Shown here: piece by piece, positions 52,994-62,065 of the stretch
How positions within the stretch are numbered: position 1 is the first letter of the stretch
How the letters are laid out: each line of letters starts with the position of its first letter
Assembly: GCF_014596915.1 (NCBI RefSeq)
Contig: NZ_JACVWU010000013.1
Location: forward strand, 186,001-250,000
Length of the DNA stretch: 64,000 nucleotides
Source of the DNA: Streptomyces sp. TRM68416
GTDB taxonomy: Bacteria > Actinomycetota > Actinomycetes > Streptomycetales > Streptomycetaceae
Direction: 5' to 3'
Position numbers and translations under genes: made by a program
The notes under the pieces: model-generated
The model's input: only the letters and a program-made list of their open reading frames with translations
Databases searched by the model: none
Told to the model about the DNA's origin: nothing

Positions 52994-54364
52994 TTGAGAA
53001 CCTCCGTCGCCCTGACCGCCGTAGCCCTGTGCGCCGCGACCGCGCTTCCCGCGCAGGCCGCCGCGGACGCCCGCCCGCAGAGCCGTCTGGAGGGGCAACT
53101 CCCCTCCGGAGCGTCCTACTTGATGGACGTACCCGCCGACTGGAACGGCACCGTGCTGCTCTACAGCCACGGCTACCGGGCCGTCGGCTGGCCCAACCCC
53201 GCCGAGAACGCGCCCGATTCGGCGACCCGCGACAAGCTGCTGGACCAGGGGTACGCGCTCATCGGCTCCTCCTACGCCTCCACCGGCTGGGCCGTGACCG
53301 ACGCCGTACCCGATCAACTGGCCACCCTGGACCTGTTCACCGAACGGTTCGGGGCCGCCCGGCGCACCCTCGCCTGGGGCACCTCCTACGGCGGCCTGGT
53401 CACCACCGTCCTCGCCGAGCGGCACGCCGACCGCTTCGACGGCTCCCTGTCGATGTGCGGGCTGGTGCAGGGCGGGGTGGCCAACTGGAACAGCACGCTC
53501 GACCCCGTGTTCGCGCTGAGAACCCTGCTCGGCACGGACGTCCCGCTGACCGGTTTCGCCGACCAGGCCGAGGCGCAGAGCGCCGCGCGGACGCTCGCCG
53601 ACGACGTCACCGCCGCCCAGCGGACGCCCGAGGGCCGCGCCCGTATCGCGCTCGCCGCCGCCCTGCACAACATCCCCGGCCACAACGACCCCGCGCAGAA
53701 CAAGCCCGCTCCGACGGACTGGGCCGCCCAGCAGGCCAACCAGTACCCGGCCGTCCTCGGACTCGTCCAACTGCCCGCCTTCGGCTGGCGCCAGGAGGCC
53801 GAGAGCCGGGCGGGCGGCAACCCCTCCTGGAACACCGGCGTCGACTACACCGCGATGCTCCACCGCTCGCCGCTGTACAAGGAGGTCACCGAGCTGTACA
53901 AGGAGGCGGGCGCTTCCCTGCGCGCCGACCTCAAGGCCCTCAACCGCGCCCCGCGGATCTCCGCCGACCCCGCGGCCGTACGGTGGATGCGCGCCACCGG
54001 CGTCTTCAACGGCCGCCTCACCAAACCCCAGTTGAACATCCACACCACCGGAGACGCCCTGATTCCGGTCCAGGCCGAGAGCGCCTACCGGCGGGCCGCC
54101 GGCGCGGCGGGCTCGGGCGCGCTGCTGCGCCAGGCCTATGTCGACGCCCCCGGCCACTGCACCTTCGGCCCGGGCGAGATGACGGGCGCCCTGCACGCGC
54201 TGGAGGACCGCCTCGACACGGGCCGCTGGAACACCTCGCCCGCTGCCCTCAACTCCCGCGCCGAGCAGGCGGATCCGGGAGGCGAGGCACGCTACGTCCC
54301 CTACCGTCCCACCTCGTATCCGCGTCCCCACGACCTGGCCCACCCCGGAGACGCCCGGCCATGA
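52994..54364 (+). CDS. Secreted alpha/beta hydrolase
   Basis: 456-residue exported hydrolase. TTG at 52994 lies seven bases after GGAAGGGA and gives a short Sec signal ending ALPAQA near residue 20. Nucleophile Ser is in WGTSYGGLV near 132, acid in TTGDALIPV near 352 and base in PGHCTFGP near 390. No lid domain with known family marks. The stop overlaps the IclR start (ATGA), so the two are co-transcribed. Possible activity: esterase or peptidase on an extracellular substrate. Confidence 0.82.
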   Translation: MRTSVALTAVALCAATALPAQAAADARPQSRLEGQLPSGASYLMDVPADWNGTVLLYSHGYRAVGWPNPAENAPDSATRDKLLDQGYALIGSSYASTGWAVTDAVPDQLATLDLFTERFGAARRTLAWGTSYGGLVTTVLAERHADRFDGSLSMCGLVQGGVANWNSTLDPVFALRTLLGTDVPLTGFADQAEAQSAARTLADDVTAAQRTPEGRARIALAAALHNIPGHNDPAQNKPAPTDWAAQQANQYPAVLGLVQLPAFGWRQEAESRAGGNPSWNTGVDYTAMLHRSPLYKEVTELYKEAGASLRADLKALNRAPRISADPAAVRWMRATGVFNGRLTKPQLNIHTTGDALIPVQAESAYRRAAGAAGSGALLRQAYVDAPGHCTFGPGEMTGALHALEDRLDTGRWNTSPAALNSRAEQADPGGEARYVPYRPTSYPRPHDLAHPGDARP

Positions 54365-55104
54365 CCCCCCGCTCCGCGCCCGACCGGCTGCTGTCCGTGC
54401 TCGCCGCGTTCGACCACGAGCACCCGGCCCTGAGCCTGACGGACATCAGCCGGCGGGCCGGGCTCAGCCTCAGCACCGCGCACCGGCTCGTGGGCGCCCT
54501 GACGCAATGGGGCGCCCTGGAGCGGGACGACTCCGGTGTCTACCACGTCGGGCTGCGGCTGTGGGAGCTCGCGGCGCTCGCCCCGCGCGGGCTCGCGCTG
54601 CGGCAGGTCGCGCTGCCGTACCTGGAGGACCTGTACGAAGCGACGCACGAGAACGTGCAGTTGGCGGTCGGCGACGGCACGGAGGTCGTGTACATCGAGT
54701 GGCTTTCCGGGCGGTCGGCGGTCGACGTGCACATCCGGGTCGGCGCACGCTGGCCCCTGCACGCCACCGGCGTCGGGCTCGCGCTCCTGGCGCACGACGA
54801 CCCCGGTTTCCAGAAGGAGTACTGCGCGGGACCGCTGGCCTCGTTCACCCCGTACACGATCACCGAGCCGGCGCGGCTGCGCCGGGTGCTGGCGGAAGTG
54901 CGGCGCACCGGGGTCGCGGTGAGCAGCCGTCAGGTCACCGAGGACGCCCTGTCGGTGGCCGCCCCGGTGCGCGATGCGGACGGGCGGGTGGTCGCGGCCG
55001 TGTCCGTCGTCGTGCCGCAACGCGGAGCGCAGGTGCCGGTGTTGGCGCCGGCGGTGCGGATCGCGGCGCGGGGGATCTCGCGAGGGCTGGGCTGGCGGCC
55101 CTGA
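54361..55104 (+). CDS. IclR-family transcriptional regulator
   Basis: 247-residue regulator. HTH residues 8-60 with LTDISRRAGLSLSTAHRLVGAL; effector domain from about 75 with LHATGVGLALLA and VSSRQVTEDALSVAAPV, the ligand-pocket blocks of IclR. Coupled to the upstream secreted hydrolase gene by ATGA and convergent with the sulfatase gene nine bases later. It may regulate the hydrolase or the nearby CoA-dependent operon. Confidence 0.9.
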   Translation: MTPRSAPDRLLSVLAAFDHEHPALSLTDISRRAGLSLSTAHRLVGALTQWGALERDDSGVYHVGLRLWELAALAPRGLALRQVALPYLEDLYEATHENVQLAVGDGTEVVYIEWLSGRSAVDVHIRVGARWPLHATGVGLALLAHDDPGFQKEYCAGPLASFTPYTITEPARLRRVLAEVRRTGVAVSSRQVTEDALSVAAPVRDADGRVVAAVSVVVPQRGAQVPVLAPAVRIAARGISRGLGWRP

Positions 55105-55113
55105 GAGGTCGAG

Positions 55114-56880
55114 TCAGCCCGGTGTCGTGCGGGCCGTGTACGTCACTTCCTCCCCCGCGTGATGGGCGGTGGCCCGGCAGGCGAGTGTCGTGTCGGAGGT
55201 GACCCGGGCCGGGGTGAACTGCCAGCGGACCGTGAGCCGTTCGCCCACGGCGAGGCGGGGTGCGGTGACCGGGTCCAGCGCGCGGACGTGCCAGCCGCCC
55301 GGGGCCCGCAGGATGAGGCGGAGGGCGGTCCAGGGGCGGGCGGAGCCGTTGGCGAGGGTGGCGGTGACCGTGAACCGGCCGGTCACGTCGAGAGTCAGGC
55401 CGAACGGCTCGCGCGGACGGGGCGTCGGCGCCCATGACTGACGCATCAGCCTCACCAGCGCGGCGGTCCGGGCCGGCCGGGCGGCGGCGAGGTCGTGCCG
55501 TTCGCCGGGGTCGCGCGCGAGGTCGTACAGCTCCACGTCCCACTGGTCGTCAGGGGCGGTCCGGTCGCCGCCGGGCGCGAACCGCACCGCCTTCAGATCG
55601 CCGCGTCTGAGCGCCTCCGCGAGGCGGCGGCCCCGGCCGTGGTCGACGGCGTCGGCGCGCGGGGTGACTCCGCTGTGGTGGCGATAGAAGTACAGGTGGT
55701 CGTGGCGGGCCGCGTGCCCGGAACCGCGCAGCAGCGGGGCGAGCGAGAGGCCGTCGACGTCCGTCGGGGCGGGGGCGCCGGCCAGGTCGGCGAGGGTGGG
55801 CAGCACGTCGGTGAGCGGGGTGGGCCGGTCGGTGGTGCCGGACGGCACGCGCCGCGGGGACCAGGCGATGAGCGGCACGCGGATGCCGCCCTCGTACAGG
55901 TTGCGCTTGTAGCCGCGCAACGGGCCGCTCGCGTCGAAGCGTTCGGGATCGGTGCCGCCCTCCTCGTGCGGGCCGTTGTCGCTGGTGACGAGGACGAGGG
56001 TGCGGTGGGCGATACCGAGGTCGGTGAGCCGGTCGACGACCTTGCCGACGAGGGTGTCGAAGGAGGTGACCTGGGCGGCATGCCGCCGGTCGGGGCCGGG
56101 CCAGGGGCGGTCGGCGTACTCGCCCTCGTCGGGGACCTGGCTGGGGGCGTGCGGCGCGGTCGGGGTGAGGTGGAGCAGGAACGGCTCGGCGCGGTGCGCG
56201 TCGAGGAAGGCCAGCGCCCGCTCCTCGATGAGATCGGGCGCGTAGACCTCGCGGGCGCCGCCGCGGTTGGCGGGGATCTCCTGCCGGGTGCCGTTGTGCC
56301 ACAGGTAAGCGGGGTAGTAGTCGTGGGCGTGGCGGTGGCCGAGGTAGCCGTAGAACTCCTCGAAGCCGCGGGAGTTGGGGTGGCTCGGCTGGTCCGGCCG
56401 CTCGGGGCCGAAGCCCCACTTGCCGATGAGGCCGGTGCGGTAGCCGAGTGCCCGCAGTGCCTCGGCGAAGGTGAAGTCCCTTTCGGTGAGCGCCCCTTGG
56501 CCGCCCGGTCCCCATGGGTTCTCCCGCACGGTGGCGTGGCCGCCGTGCAGTCCGGTGAGCAGCGAGCAGCGCGAGGGCGCGCAGACGGGGGCGGTGGCGT
56601 AGGCGTCGGTGAAGCGCAGGCCCTCGGCGGCGAGGGCGTCCAGGCGCGGGGTGCGGATGAGTCGCTGGCCGTAGGAGCCGAGTTCGCCGTAGCCGAGGTC
56701 GTCGGCGAGGATCACGACGAAGTTGAGCCGGTCCGCACCCGCTTGCGCGGCCGGCACGGCGGGGGCGCGCGGGGCCTCCGAGGGCCGCGGCGCCGCGTCG
56801 TCGGCCTCGCACGCCACGGACCCCGTGGCCACGGCCGGCACGGCTGCGGCCGCGGTGAGGAATCGGCGGCGGCTCGGCAT
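55114..56880 (-). CDS. Tat-exported sulfatase (type I, formylglycine)
   Basis: 588-residue extracellular sulfatase. Signal has SRRRFLTAAAAV and a possible lipobox VAC near residue 24. Metal site ADDLGYG near 60; the formylglycine motif CAPSR, within VCAPSRCSLLTG, is near residue 99; SDNGPHEEGG near 290 completes the site. A C-terminal beta-rich domain from about 480 may bind substrate. ATG at 56880. Cys-type sulfatases need a formylglycine-generating enzyme, not encoded here. It acts on sulfated sugars or other sulfate esters outside the cell. Confidence 0.9.
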   Translation of the reverse strand: MPSRRRFLTAAAAVPAVATGSVACEADDAAPRPSEAPRAPAVPAAQAGADRLNFVVILADDLGYGELGSYGQRLIRTPRLDALAAEGLRFTDAYATAPVCAPSRCSLLTGLHGGHATVRENPWGPGGQGALTERDFTFAEALRALGYRTGLIGKWGFGPERPDQPSHPNSRGFEEFYGYLGHRHAHDYYPAYLWHNGTRQEIPANRGGAREVYAPDLIEERALAFLDAHRAEPFLLHLTPTAPHAPSQVPDEGEYADRPWPGPDRRHAAQVTSFDTLVGKVVDRLTDLGIAHRTLVLVTSDNGPHEEGGTDPERFDASGPLRGYKRNLYEGGIRVPLIAWSPRRVPSGTTDRPTPLTDVLPTLADLAGAPAPTDVDGLSLAPLLRGSGHAARHDHLYFYRHHSGVTPRADAVDHGRGRRLAEALRRGDLKAVRFAPGGDRTAPDDQWDVELYDLARDPGERHDLAAARPARTAALVRLMRQSWAPTPRPREPFGLTLDVTGRFTVTATLANGSARPWTALRLILRAPGGWHVRALDPVTAPRLAVGERLTVRWQFTPARVTSDTTLACRATAHHAGEEVTYTARTTPG

Positions 56881-56992
56881 ACGTGACTCCCGCGGTGGGC
56901 GCTGTGTGTCCGAACGTAAGAGGCACTGCCCCGGTCCGTGGTTCCGGCCCCGCGGCATCGGAACGATCACAACCGGAGGGGACGATATCCCT

Positions 56993-57004
56993 CTCACCGG
57001 TGAG
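56993..57004. promoter_or_regulatory. CTCACCGGTGAG palindrome before the histidine kinase
   Basis: Perfect 12-base palindrome 58 bases before the kinase ATG, in the divergent sulfatase/kinase gap. It could be a response-regulator or repressor site. Confidence 0.35.
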
Positions 57005-57062
57005 GACCCGGCCGCCCGGCCGCCGGAATACTGGAACGTCCCCCGGCCCCGAGGAGCCGCCG

Positions 57063-58358
57063 ATGCCCCCGCCGTCCTGGATCACACCGCTCGTCGCACG
57101 ACTGCGCACCACCAGCCCCTACGTCGTCGACACCGCCCTCGCCGCGCTCGTGCTGTTCGCCGTCTCCCTGCAGTGGCTCTTCCCCGACGAGGGCGACGAC
57201 CGGCTGACCTGGCAGGGCTGGCTGCTCGGGGCGGCCACGGCGGTGCCGCTGGTGTGGCGGCGGCGGGCCGCCATGACGACCGCCTGCGTGGTGTCGGCGG
57301 CCACCCCCGCCATGGCGGTCTACCACGCGCCCCCGCCGGACGTGAGCTACGGCGGCATGGTCGTCCTGTACACGCTGGCCGCCCGCGGCCCGGCCTGGCA
57401 GCGGCGGCTGATGCTGGCGGGCTGGCTGGCCGGGACCACCCTGACCATGCAGCACAAGGAGGACGCCCTCCCCTTCGAGTACGCCTTCCATCTGATGGGC
57501 GTCCTGTGCGCCTACGGGCTCGGGGTGCTCGCCCGGGTGCAGCGCGCCTACACCGCCGCGCTGGAGGACCGGGCCCGGCGCCTGGAGCGGGAGCGGGCCG
57601 CCGACACCGCGCGGGCCATCGCCCGGGAACGCTCCCGCATCGCCCGTGACATGCACGACATCCTGGCCCACGCGGTGAGCCTCATGGTCGTGCAGGCGGA
57701 GGCCGGTCCGGTGGTGGTACGCAGTGATCCGGCGCGCGCGGAAGCCGCGTTCGACGCGATCGCGGAGACCGGACGCGATGCGATGTCCCAGCTCAGAAGG
57801 ATCCTCGGGGTACTCAAGGAGGACTCCGCCGCGCACCGGCTGCCCCAGCCGGGCCCGGAGGCAGTGACCGCCCTGGTCCGCCAGGTCACCGAATCCACCG
57901 GCCTCCAGGTGCGCCTACGGACCACCGGCCACCCGCGCCCGCTGCCCCCCGACACCGGCGTCGCCGCCTACCGCGTCGTCCAGGAAGCCCTCACCAACAC
58001 CGTCAAGCACGCGTACGCTACCGGCGCCACGGTCGAACTCGACTGGACGGAGGAAGCGTTGACCCTGACGGTCACGGACGACGGAAGAGGCCCGACACCG
58101 CCGGGCGACGGGGGCGACCGATTGCGGCAGGGACCTGCCGACCTGGGCCCCGGCGGGCAGGGGGCGACGGGGAGAGACGCGGGCCCGAGCGGGTACGGGC
58201 CGGGGGCGCAGAACCTCGGTGGGTACGGGCTGATCGGGATCCGGGAGCGGGCCGCCGCCTGCGGGGGGAGCGCGTATGCCGGGCCCGGTCCGGACGGCGG
58301 TTTCCGGGTCGTCGTGCGGCTGCCCGTGGCCGCCGACCGGGAGGCGGCGCTCGGGTGA
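57063..58358 (+). CDS. Sensor histidine kinase, NarL-type partner (HisKA_3)
   Basis: 431-residue membrane kinase. About four to five N-terminal helices (residues 20-150) with no large sensor domain, then a coiled HisKA_3 region with ARDMHDILAHAVSLM, the phosphorylated His near 197, and a HATPase domain with NTVKHAY near 320, TDDGRG near 345 and GGYGLIGIRERA near 400. An approximately 40-residue Gly/Pro-rich stretch lies inside the ATPase lid. ATG at 57063 follows GAGGAG. The stop overlaps the regulator's GTG. Confidence 0.9.
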   Translation: MPPPSWITPLVARLRTTSPYVVDTALAALVLFAVSLQWLFPDEGDDRLTWQGWLLGAATAVPLVWRRRAAMTTACVVSAATPAMAVYHAPPPDVSYGGMVVLYTLAARGPAWQRRLMLAGWLAGTTLTMQHKEDALPFEYAFHLMGVLCAYGLGVLARVQRAYTAALEDRARRLERERAADTARAIARERSRIARDMHDILAHAVSLMVVQAEAGPVVVRSDPARAEAAFDAIAETGRDAMSQLRRILGVLKEDSAAHRLPQPGPEAVTALVRQVTESTGLQVRLRTTGHPRPLPPDTGVAAYRVVQEALTNTVKHAYATGATVELDWTEEALTLTVTDDGRGPTPPGDGGDRLRQGPADLGPGGQGATGRDAGPSGYGPGAQNLGGYGLIGIRERAAACGGSAYAGPGPDGGFRVVVRLPVAADREAALG

Positions 58359-59023
58359 GCATCCGCGTGGTCGTCGCCGACGACCAGGAACTGGTCCGCA
58401 GCGGCTTCAGCATGATCCTGGAGGCGCAGGCGGACATCAAGGTGGTCGCCGAGGCCGGCGACGGCGTCGAGGCGGTGGCCGCGGTGCAGGCGCACGCGCC
58501 GGACGTGCTGCTCCTCGACATCCGTATGCCGGAGATGGACGGCCTGGAGGCCGCCCGGCGGGTGTGTTCCCAGTCGGCCTGCAAGGTGGTCATGCTGACC
58601 ACGTTCGACCTGGACGAGTACGTGTACGAGGCGCTGTACGCGGGGGCCAGCGGCTTCCTCCTCAAGGACGTGCGCCGGGACGACCTGGTGCACGCGGTGC
58701 GTGTGGTCGCCGCCGGGGACTCCCTGCTCGCCCCGGCGGTGACCCGCCGTCTGGTCGCCGACATCGTCCACCGCCGTCGGACGGAGGCCGCCGCCGACGT
58801 CACGCCCCAGCGCCTGGAGGTCCTGACGGCCCGCGAGGTGGAGACCCTGCGGCTGCTCGCCCGGGGCCTGTCCAACGCGGAGATCGCCACCAGCCTGTTC
58901 GTCAGCGAGCACACGGTGAAGACCCACGTCAGCAACGTGCTCGGCAAGTTGGGCCTCCGGGACCGGGTCCAGGCGGTGATCTGCGCGTACGAGACGGGCC
59001 TGGTGACACCGGGAGCGTACTAG
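58355..59023 (+). CDS. LuxR/NarL-family response regulator
   Basis: 222-residue regulator. Receiver domain with acidic VVADDQE near 8 and the phospho-acceptor Asp in LLLDIRMPEMDG near 54, Lys in LKDVRRDD near 105; LuxR HTH at about 150-215 with LTAREVETLRLLARGLSNAEIA. GTG at 58355 overlaps the kinase stop. Targets unknown; a hairpin follows the gene. Confidence 0.92.
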   Translation: MSIRVVVADDQELVRSGFSMILEAQADIKVVAEAGDGVEAVAAVQAHAPDVLLLDIRMPEMDGLEAARRVCSQSACKVVMLTTFDLDEYVYEALYAGASGFLLKDVRRDDLVHAVRVVAAGDSLLAPAVTRRLVADIVHRRRTEAAADVTPQRLEVLTAREVETLRLLARGLSNAEIATSLFVSEHTVKTHVSNVLGKLGLRDRVQAVICAYETGLVTPGAY

Positions 59024-59037
59024 GTGTATTGATCACG

Positions 59038-59052
59038 AGCGTTGTTAACGCT
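59038..59052 (+). terminator. Small hairpin after the response regulator
   Basis: AGCGTT-GTT-AACGCT, 6-bp stem, 15 bases past the stop. Two TTGATCA copies flank it (about 59029 and 59071). Confidence 0.45.
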
Positions 59053-59117
59053 GGGCGGGCTTGATCATGCCGGTGAGTCACCGCCGCTTTCCTGCGACCT
59101 GATCCGCCGGACAGGCC

Positions 59118-59521
59118 CTACCCGTCCAGCTCGGTGAAGAGCGTGAGCTGAAGGGCGCCCGGTGCCTCCAGCCGGGAGTTCAGGGAGTTCCACGGTGTGC
59201 GGGTCGGCTCGGCGACGACCTCCGCGCCCGCGTCGGCCAACTTCCGTGTGGTGGCGGGGGAGTCGTCGACCTGGAACGCCACCCGGACGTGCCCGGCGAC
59301 CCGCCGCCCCACCTCGACGTCGTCGATGAAGGCGGCGTGGTTCGGATCGGTCAGTTCCAGTGTGCCCGTCCGGCCTCCAGGATGCTGACCCGGCCTCCGG
59401 GTGAGGAGAACGCGGCCCGTTCGGGCAGGCCGAGCACGTCCCGGTAGAAGTGCAGCGCGGCGTCGTAGTCCTCGGCGGTGACCACCAGGCGCAGTTCACG
59501 GACGGCGGGTTCGTCGGACAT
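59118..59521 (-). pseudogene. VOC (glyoxalase-fold) gene with a -1 frameshift
   Basis: Starts at ATG 59521 behind AAGGAG and encodes a typical VOC N-terminal half (VVTAEDYDAALHFYRDVLG, then GGRVSILEAGRA). That frame ends at a TGA at 59351-59353. Adding one base near 59363 restores a continuous VOC protein: TLELTDPNHAAFIDD, then HVRVAFQVDDSPA and a normal C-terminal half to the TAG at 59118. The whole would be about 134 residues, the usual one-domain length. So a single base appears to be missing, by mutation or sequencing error. Such proteins bind small hydrophobic or antibiotic-like molecules. Divergent from the MMPL transporter gene. Confidence 0.8.
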
Positions 59522-59691
59522 GAGGGCTCCTTGAAGATCGCGGACGTGGTCCTTACAACTCCCCCGCCGATGCCGTTGATTCCTCCCCCGTGAGAGTGAG
59601 GGACCCCCGCTCCTCCCCCGCACGGCCGAGGTGCGCAAACCGCTCCCTCCGGCGATCCGGTGACCCCCTGTCCGGCACGAGGCTGAGGGCG

Positions 59692-61824
59692 ATGTCCACC
59701 GTCCACTCGCCGGGAGGCCCCGTGCTCTCCACACTCGCCAGGGCGGCGACCCGCCGCCCGCTGACCGTCATCTGCCTCTGGCTGCTGTTCCTGCTGCTCG
59801 GCTTCGGGCTCGGTACGGGCGTCTTCGGGCAGCTCTCCGACGATGTGCCCGACGTGCCCGGCACCGAGTCGGAGCTGGCCGAGCAGTACCTCTCCCGGGT
59901 CGACCCGACCGGCGAGTCCGTCACCGCGGTGGTCGCGGGCGAGGCGGTCTCCGACGCCGCGCTGCGCGCCGAGGTGGAGCGGGCCGTGGCCGACGTGCGG
60001 GAGATCGCCGGGGTGGCCGCCGTCCCCGATCCGTACACCACGCCCGGCCTCACCGCCCGGGACGGACAGGCCCTGATCATCCCGGTCACCTTCGAGGGCG
60101 GTCTGGACGACGACGCCGAGGAGAGGGCGACCGACGCCGCCGCCGACCGCATCCGGCAGATCGAGGCGCCCGACGTCCACGTCAGCGGCGGCGAGCTGCT
60201 CGGCCGACAGCTCGGCGAACGGGCCCAGGAGGACGTGAAGAACGCCGAGTTGATCTCCCTGCCGGTCGTACTCGCCCTGCTGCTCGTTGTGTTCGGCGGG
60301 CTGCGCGCGGCCGGGCTGCCGCTGGTGATCGCGGTGAGCGGGATCGCGGGCGCGTTCCTGGCCCTGTTCGGCTTCAGTCAGTTCACCGACATCTCGGTGC
60401 ACGCGATCCAGGTCACCACCATGCTGGGCCTCGGACTCGCGGTGGACTACGCCCTGTTGATGCTGGTGCGGTTCCGTGAGGAGCGCCGGAGTACCGAGGA
60501 CGTCGTCGAGGCCGTGCACCGTACGGTCGCGGCGGCCGGGCGGACCGTGCTGTTCTCCGGGCTCACGGTGGCCGTCAGCCTGACCGGGCTGCTGGTCTTC
60601 CCGAGCGTGTTCCTGCGCAGCATGGGTCTGGCCGTGGCCGCCGTGGTGGTCGTCGACATGCTCGCCGCGCTCACCCTTCTCCCGGCGCTGCTGACGAAGC
60701 TCGGCGGGAAGATCCCTCCGTCCAAGGCCGGGGCGGGCGGCGAGGAGGGCCGCCTGTTCGCCCGCCTGGCCCGCTTCGCGGCGCGCCGCCGCATCGCCGT
60801 CCTCGCCACGGTCGTACCCGCCCTCCTGGTGCTGGCCCTGCCCGTCGCCGGCCTGACCATCAACATCGGCGACGCCAAGCAGCTCCCGACGAGCACGGAG
60901 GCCCGGCAGCTCTACGACACCCTCGACGCGCACTTCCCGCCCGGCACCGGGGTCTCCCCGATCACCGTCGTGATGAAGCCCGGCACCGACCCGGCGACCG
61001 CCGACCGGCTCCGCGGCCTGGCCGGCGCCGAGGCGCGCGAGCTGCCCGGCGGCGCCACCGTGGTCGAGCTGCGGCCGCCCGGCAGCGTGGACGGCACGGC
61101 GGCGACCGATCTGGTCGAGCGGGTACGGGAGGTGCGCGGCGACGAACCGGTCGAGGTCACCGGGGTCGCGGCCCGGCTGGTGGACTTCCGGGAGATGCTC
61201 GCCGAGCGGGCGCCCTGGGCGGCCGTGACCGTCCTGGCCGGGATCTTCGTGCTGCTGTTCGCCTTCACCGGCTCGGTGCTGATCCCGCTGCGCACCATCG
61301 CGACCACGCTGCTGAGCCTCGGCGCGGCGCTCGGTGTGGTGGTGTGGGTGTTCCAGGACGGCCATCTGGCCGGGCTGCTGGGCGCCGAGGGGCTGGGGGC
61401 GCTGAGCCTGACGGCACCCCCGCTGATCGTGGCGATCGCGTTCGGACTCGCCATGGACTACGAGCTGTTCATCCTGGCCCGGATGCGCGAGGCACGCGGG
61501 CAGGGCGGCGACGATCAGGAGGCGGTGGTCACCGGCCTGCGCCGGTCCGGGCGTGTGGTCACCTGCGCCGCCCTGCTGCTGGCGGTCGTCTTCGGCGCCT
61601 TCATGACCGGCGGCTTCTCGCCCATCCTCCAGATCGGTCTCGGGCTCACGCTCGCGGTGCTGATCGACGCCACCGTCGTACGGATGCTGCTGGTCCCGGC
61701 GACGATGGCGCTGCTCGGGAAGCGGGCCTGGTGGGCGCCGCGGCCGCTGCGGCGGGTGCACGACCGGTTCGGGCTGAGCGAGGAACCGGCGGCCGCCGAG
61801 GCGCCCGTACCGGCGAAGGTCTGA
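59692..61824 (+). CDS. MMPL-family RND transporter
   Basis: 710-residue inner-membrane exporter. Two repeats of one helix, a periplasmic loop and a five-helix bundle give about 12 helices. MMPL blocks: GLGLAVDYALLMLVRFREE near 250 and the repeat-2 counterpart FGLAMDYELFILARMREA near 585, each carrying the Asp that relays protons. A basic cytoplasmic loop (about 340-365) separates the halves. ATG at 59692 follows TGAGGG; an upstream in-frame start would add an unconvincing Arg-rich tail. Exports lipids or hydrophobic drugs. Confidence 0.9.
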   Translation: MSTVHSPGGPVLSTLARAATRRPLTVICLWLLFLLLGFGLGTGVFGQLSDDVPDVPGTESELAEQYLSRVDPTGESVTAVVAGEAVSDAALRAEVERAVADVREIAGVAAVPDPYTTPGLTARDGQALIIPVTFEGGLDDDAEERATDAAADRIRQIEAPDVHVSGGELLGRQLGERAQEDVKNAELISLPVVLALLLVVFGGLRAAGLPLVIAVSGIAGAFLALFGFSQFTDISVHAIQVTTMLGLGLAVDYALLMLVRFREERRSTEDVVEAVHRTVAAAGRTVLFSGLTVAVSLTGLLVFPSVFLRSMGLAVAAVVVVDMLAALTLLPALLTKLGGKIPPSKAGAGGEEGRLFARLARFAARRRIAVLATVVPALLVLALPVAGLTINIGDAKQLPTSTEARQLYDTLDAHFPPGTGVSPITVVMKPGTDPATADRLRGLAGAEARELPGGATVVELRPPGSVDGTAATDLVERVREVRGDEPVEVTGVAARLVDFREMLAERAPWAAVTVLAGIFVLLFAFTGSVLIPLRTIATTLLSLGAALGVVVWVFQDGHLAGLLGAEGLGALSLTAPPLIVAIAFGLAMDYELFILARMREARGQGGDDQEAVVTGLRRSGRVVTCAALLLAVVFGAFMTGGFSPILQIGLGLTLAVLIDATVVRMLLVPATMALLGKRAWWAPRPLRRVHDRFGLSEEPAAAEAPVPAKV

Positions 61825-61908
61825 GGCTCACCGGGATCGCCTGTCGCACCGGTCCGGGCAGTCGCGGCGCGGGGCACCACCGTTCTCGGCGGGGCCCCGC
61901 GCCGCAGC

Positions 61909-61948
61909 GTTCACAGGGTGAACTCCCTTGGGGTGAAAGGGATTCACC
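61909..61948. promoter_or_regulatory. Clustered GTGAA/TTCAC palindromes upstream of GH16
   Basis: GTTCAC-AGG-GTGAAC (61909-61923) and GGTGAA-AGGGA-TTCACC (61932-61948) give four GTGAA/TTCAC half-sites just before the -35 of the glucanase promoter. They may bind an activator or repressor; as hairpins they could also end the MMPL transcript. Confidence 0.5.
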
Positions 61949-61959
61949 TGCTTCGCCTC

Positions 61960-61988
61960 TTGACGGCCGGGGCATCGGGGAGCACATT
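61960..61988 (+). promoter_or_regulatory. Promoter of the GH16 glucanase gene
   Basis: TTGACG (-35, 61960-61965), 17-base spacer, CACATT (-10, 61983-61988), with the LacI-type operator just downstream of the expected start point. Confidence 0.55.
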
Positions 61989-61998
61989 GACGGCACTT

Positions 61999-62012
61999 TG
62001 AGAGCGCTCTCA
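61999..62012. promoter_or_regulatory. LacI/CebR-type operator TGAGAGCGCTCTCA
   Basis: Perfect 14-base palindrome with the GAGCGCTC core of Streptomyces CebR-like sites, 54-67 bases before the glucanase ATG and at about +4 to +17 of the predicted start. It predicts sugar-inducible repression. Confidence 0.7.
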
Positions 62013-62065
62013 GGAACTCGCAGGACCATCCGCGCACCCCACACCCCGTACCCGAGAGGCACCCC

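Noticed and set aside
59065..61761. Long minus-strand open frame opposite the MMPL gene
   Set aside because: Composition is Gln/Gly/His/Asp-rich filler with no motif; the plus-strand MMPL protein is clearly real.
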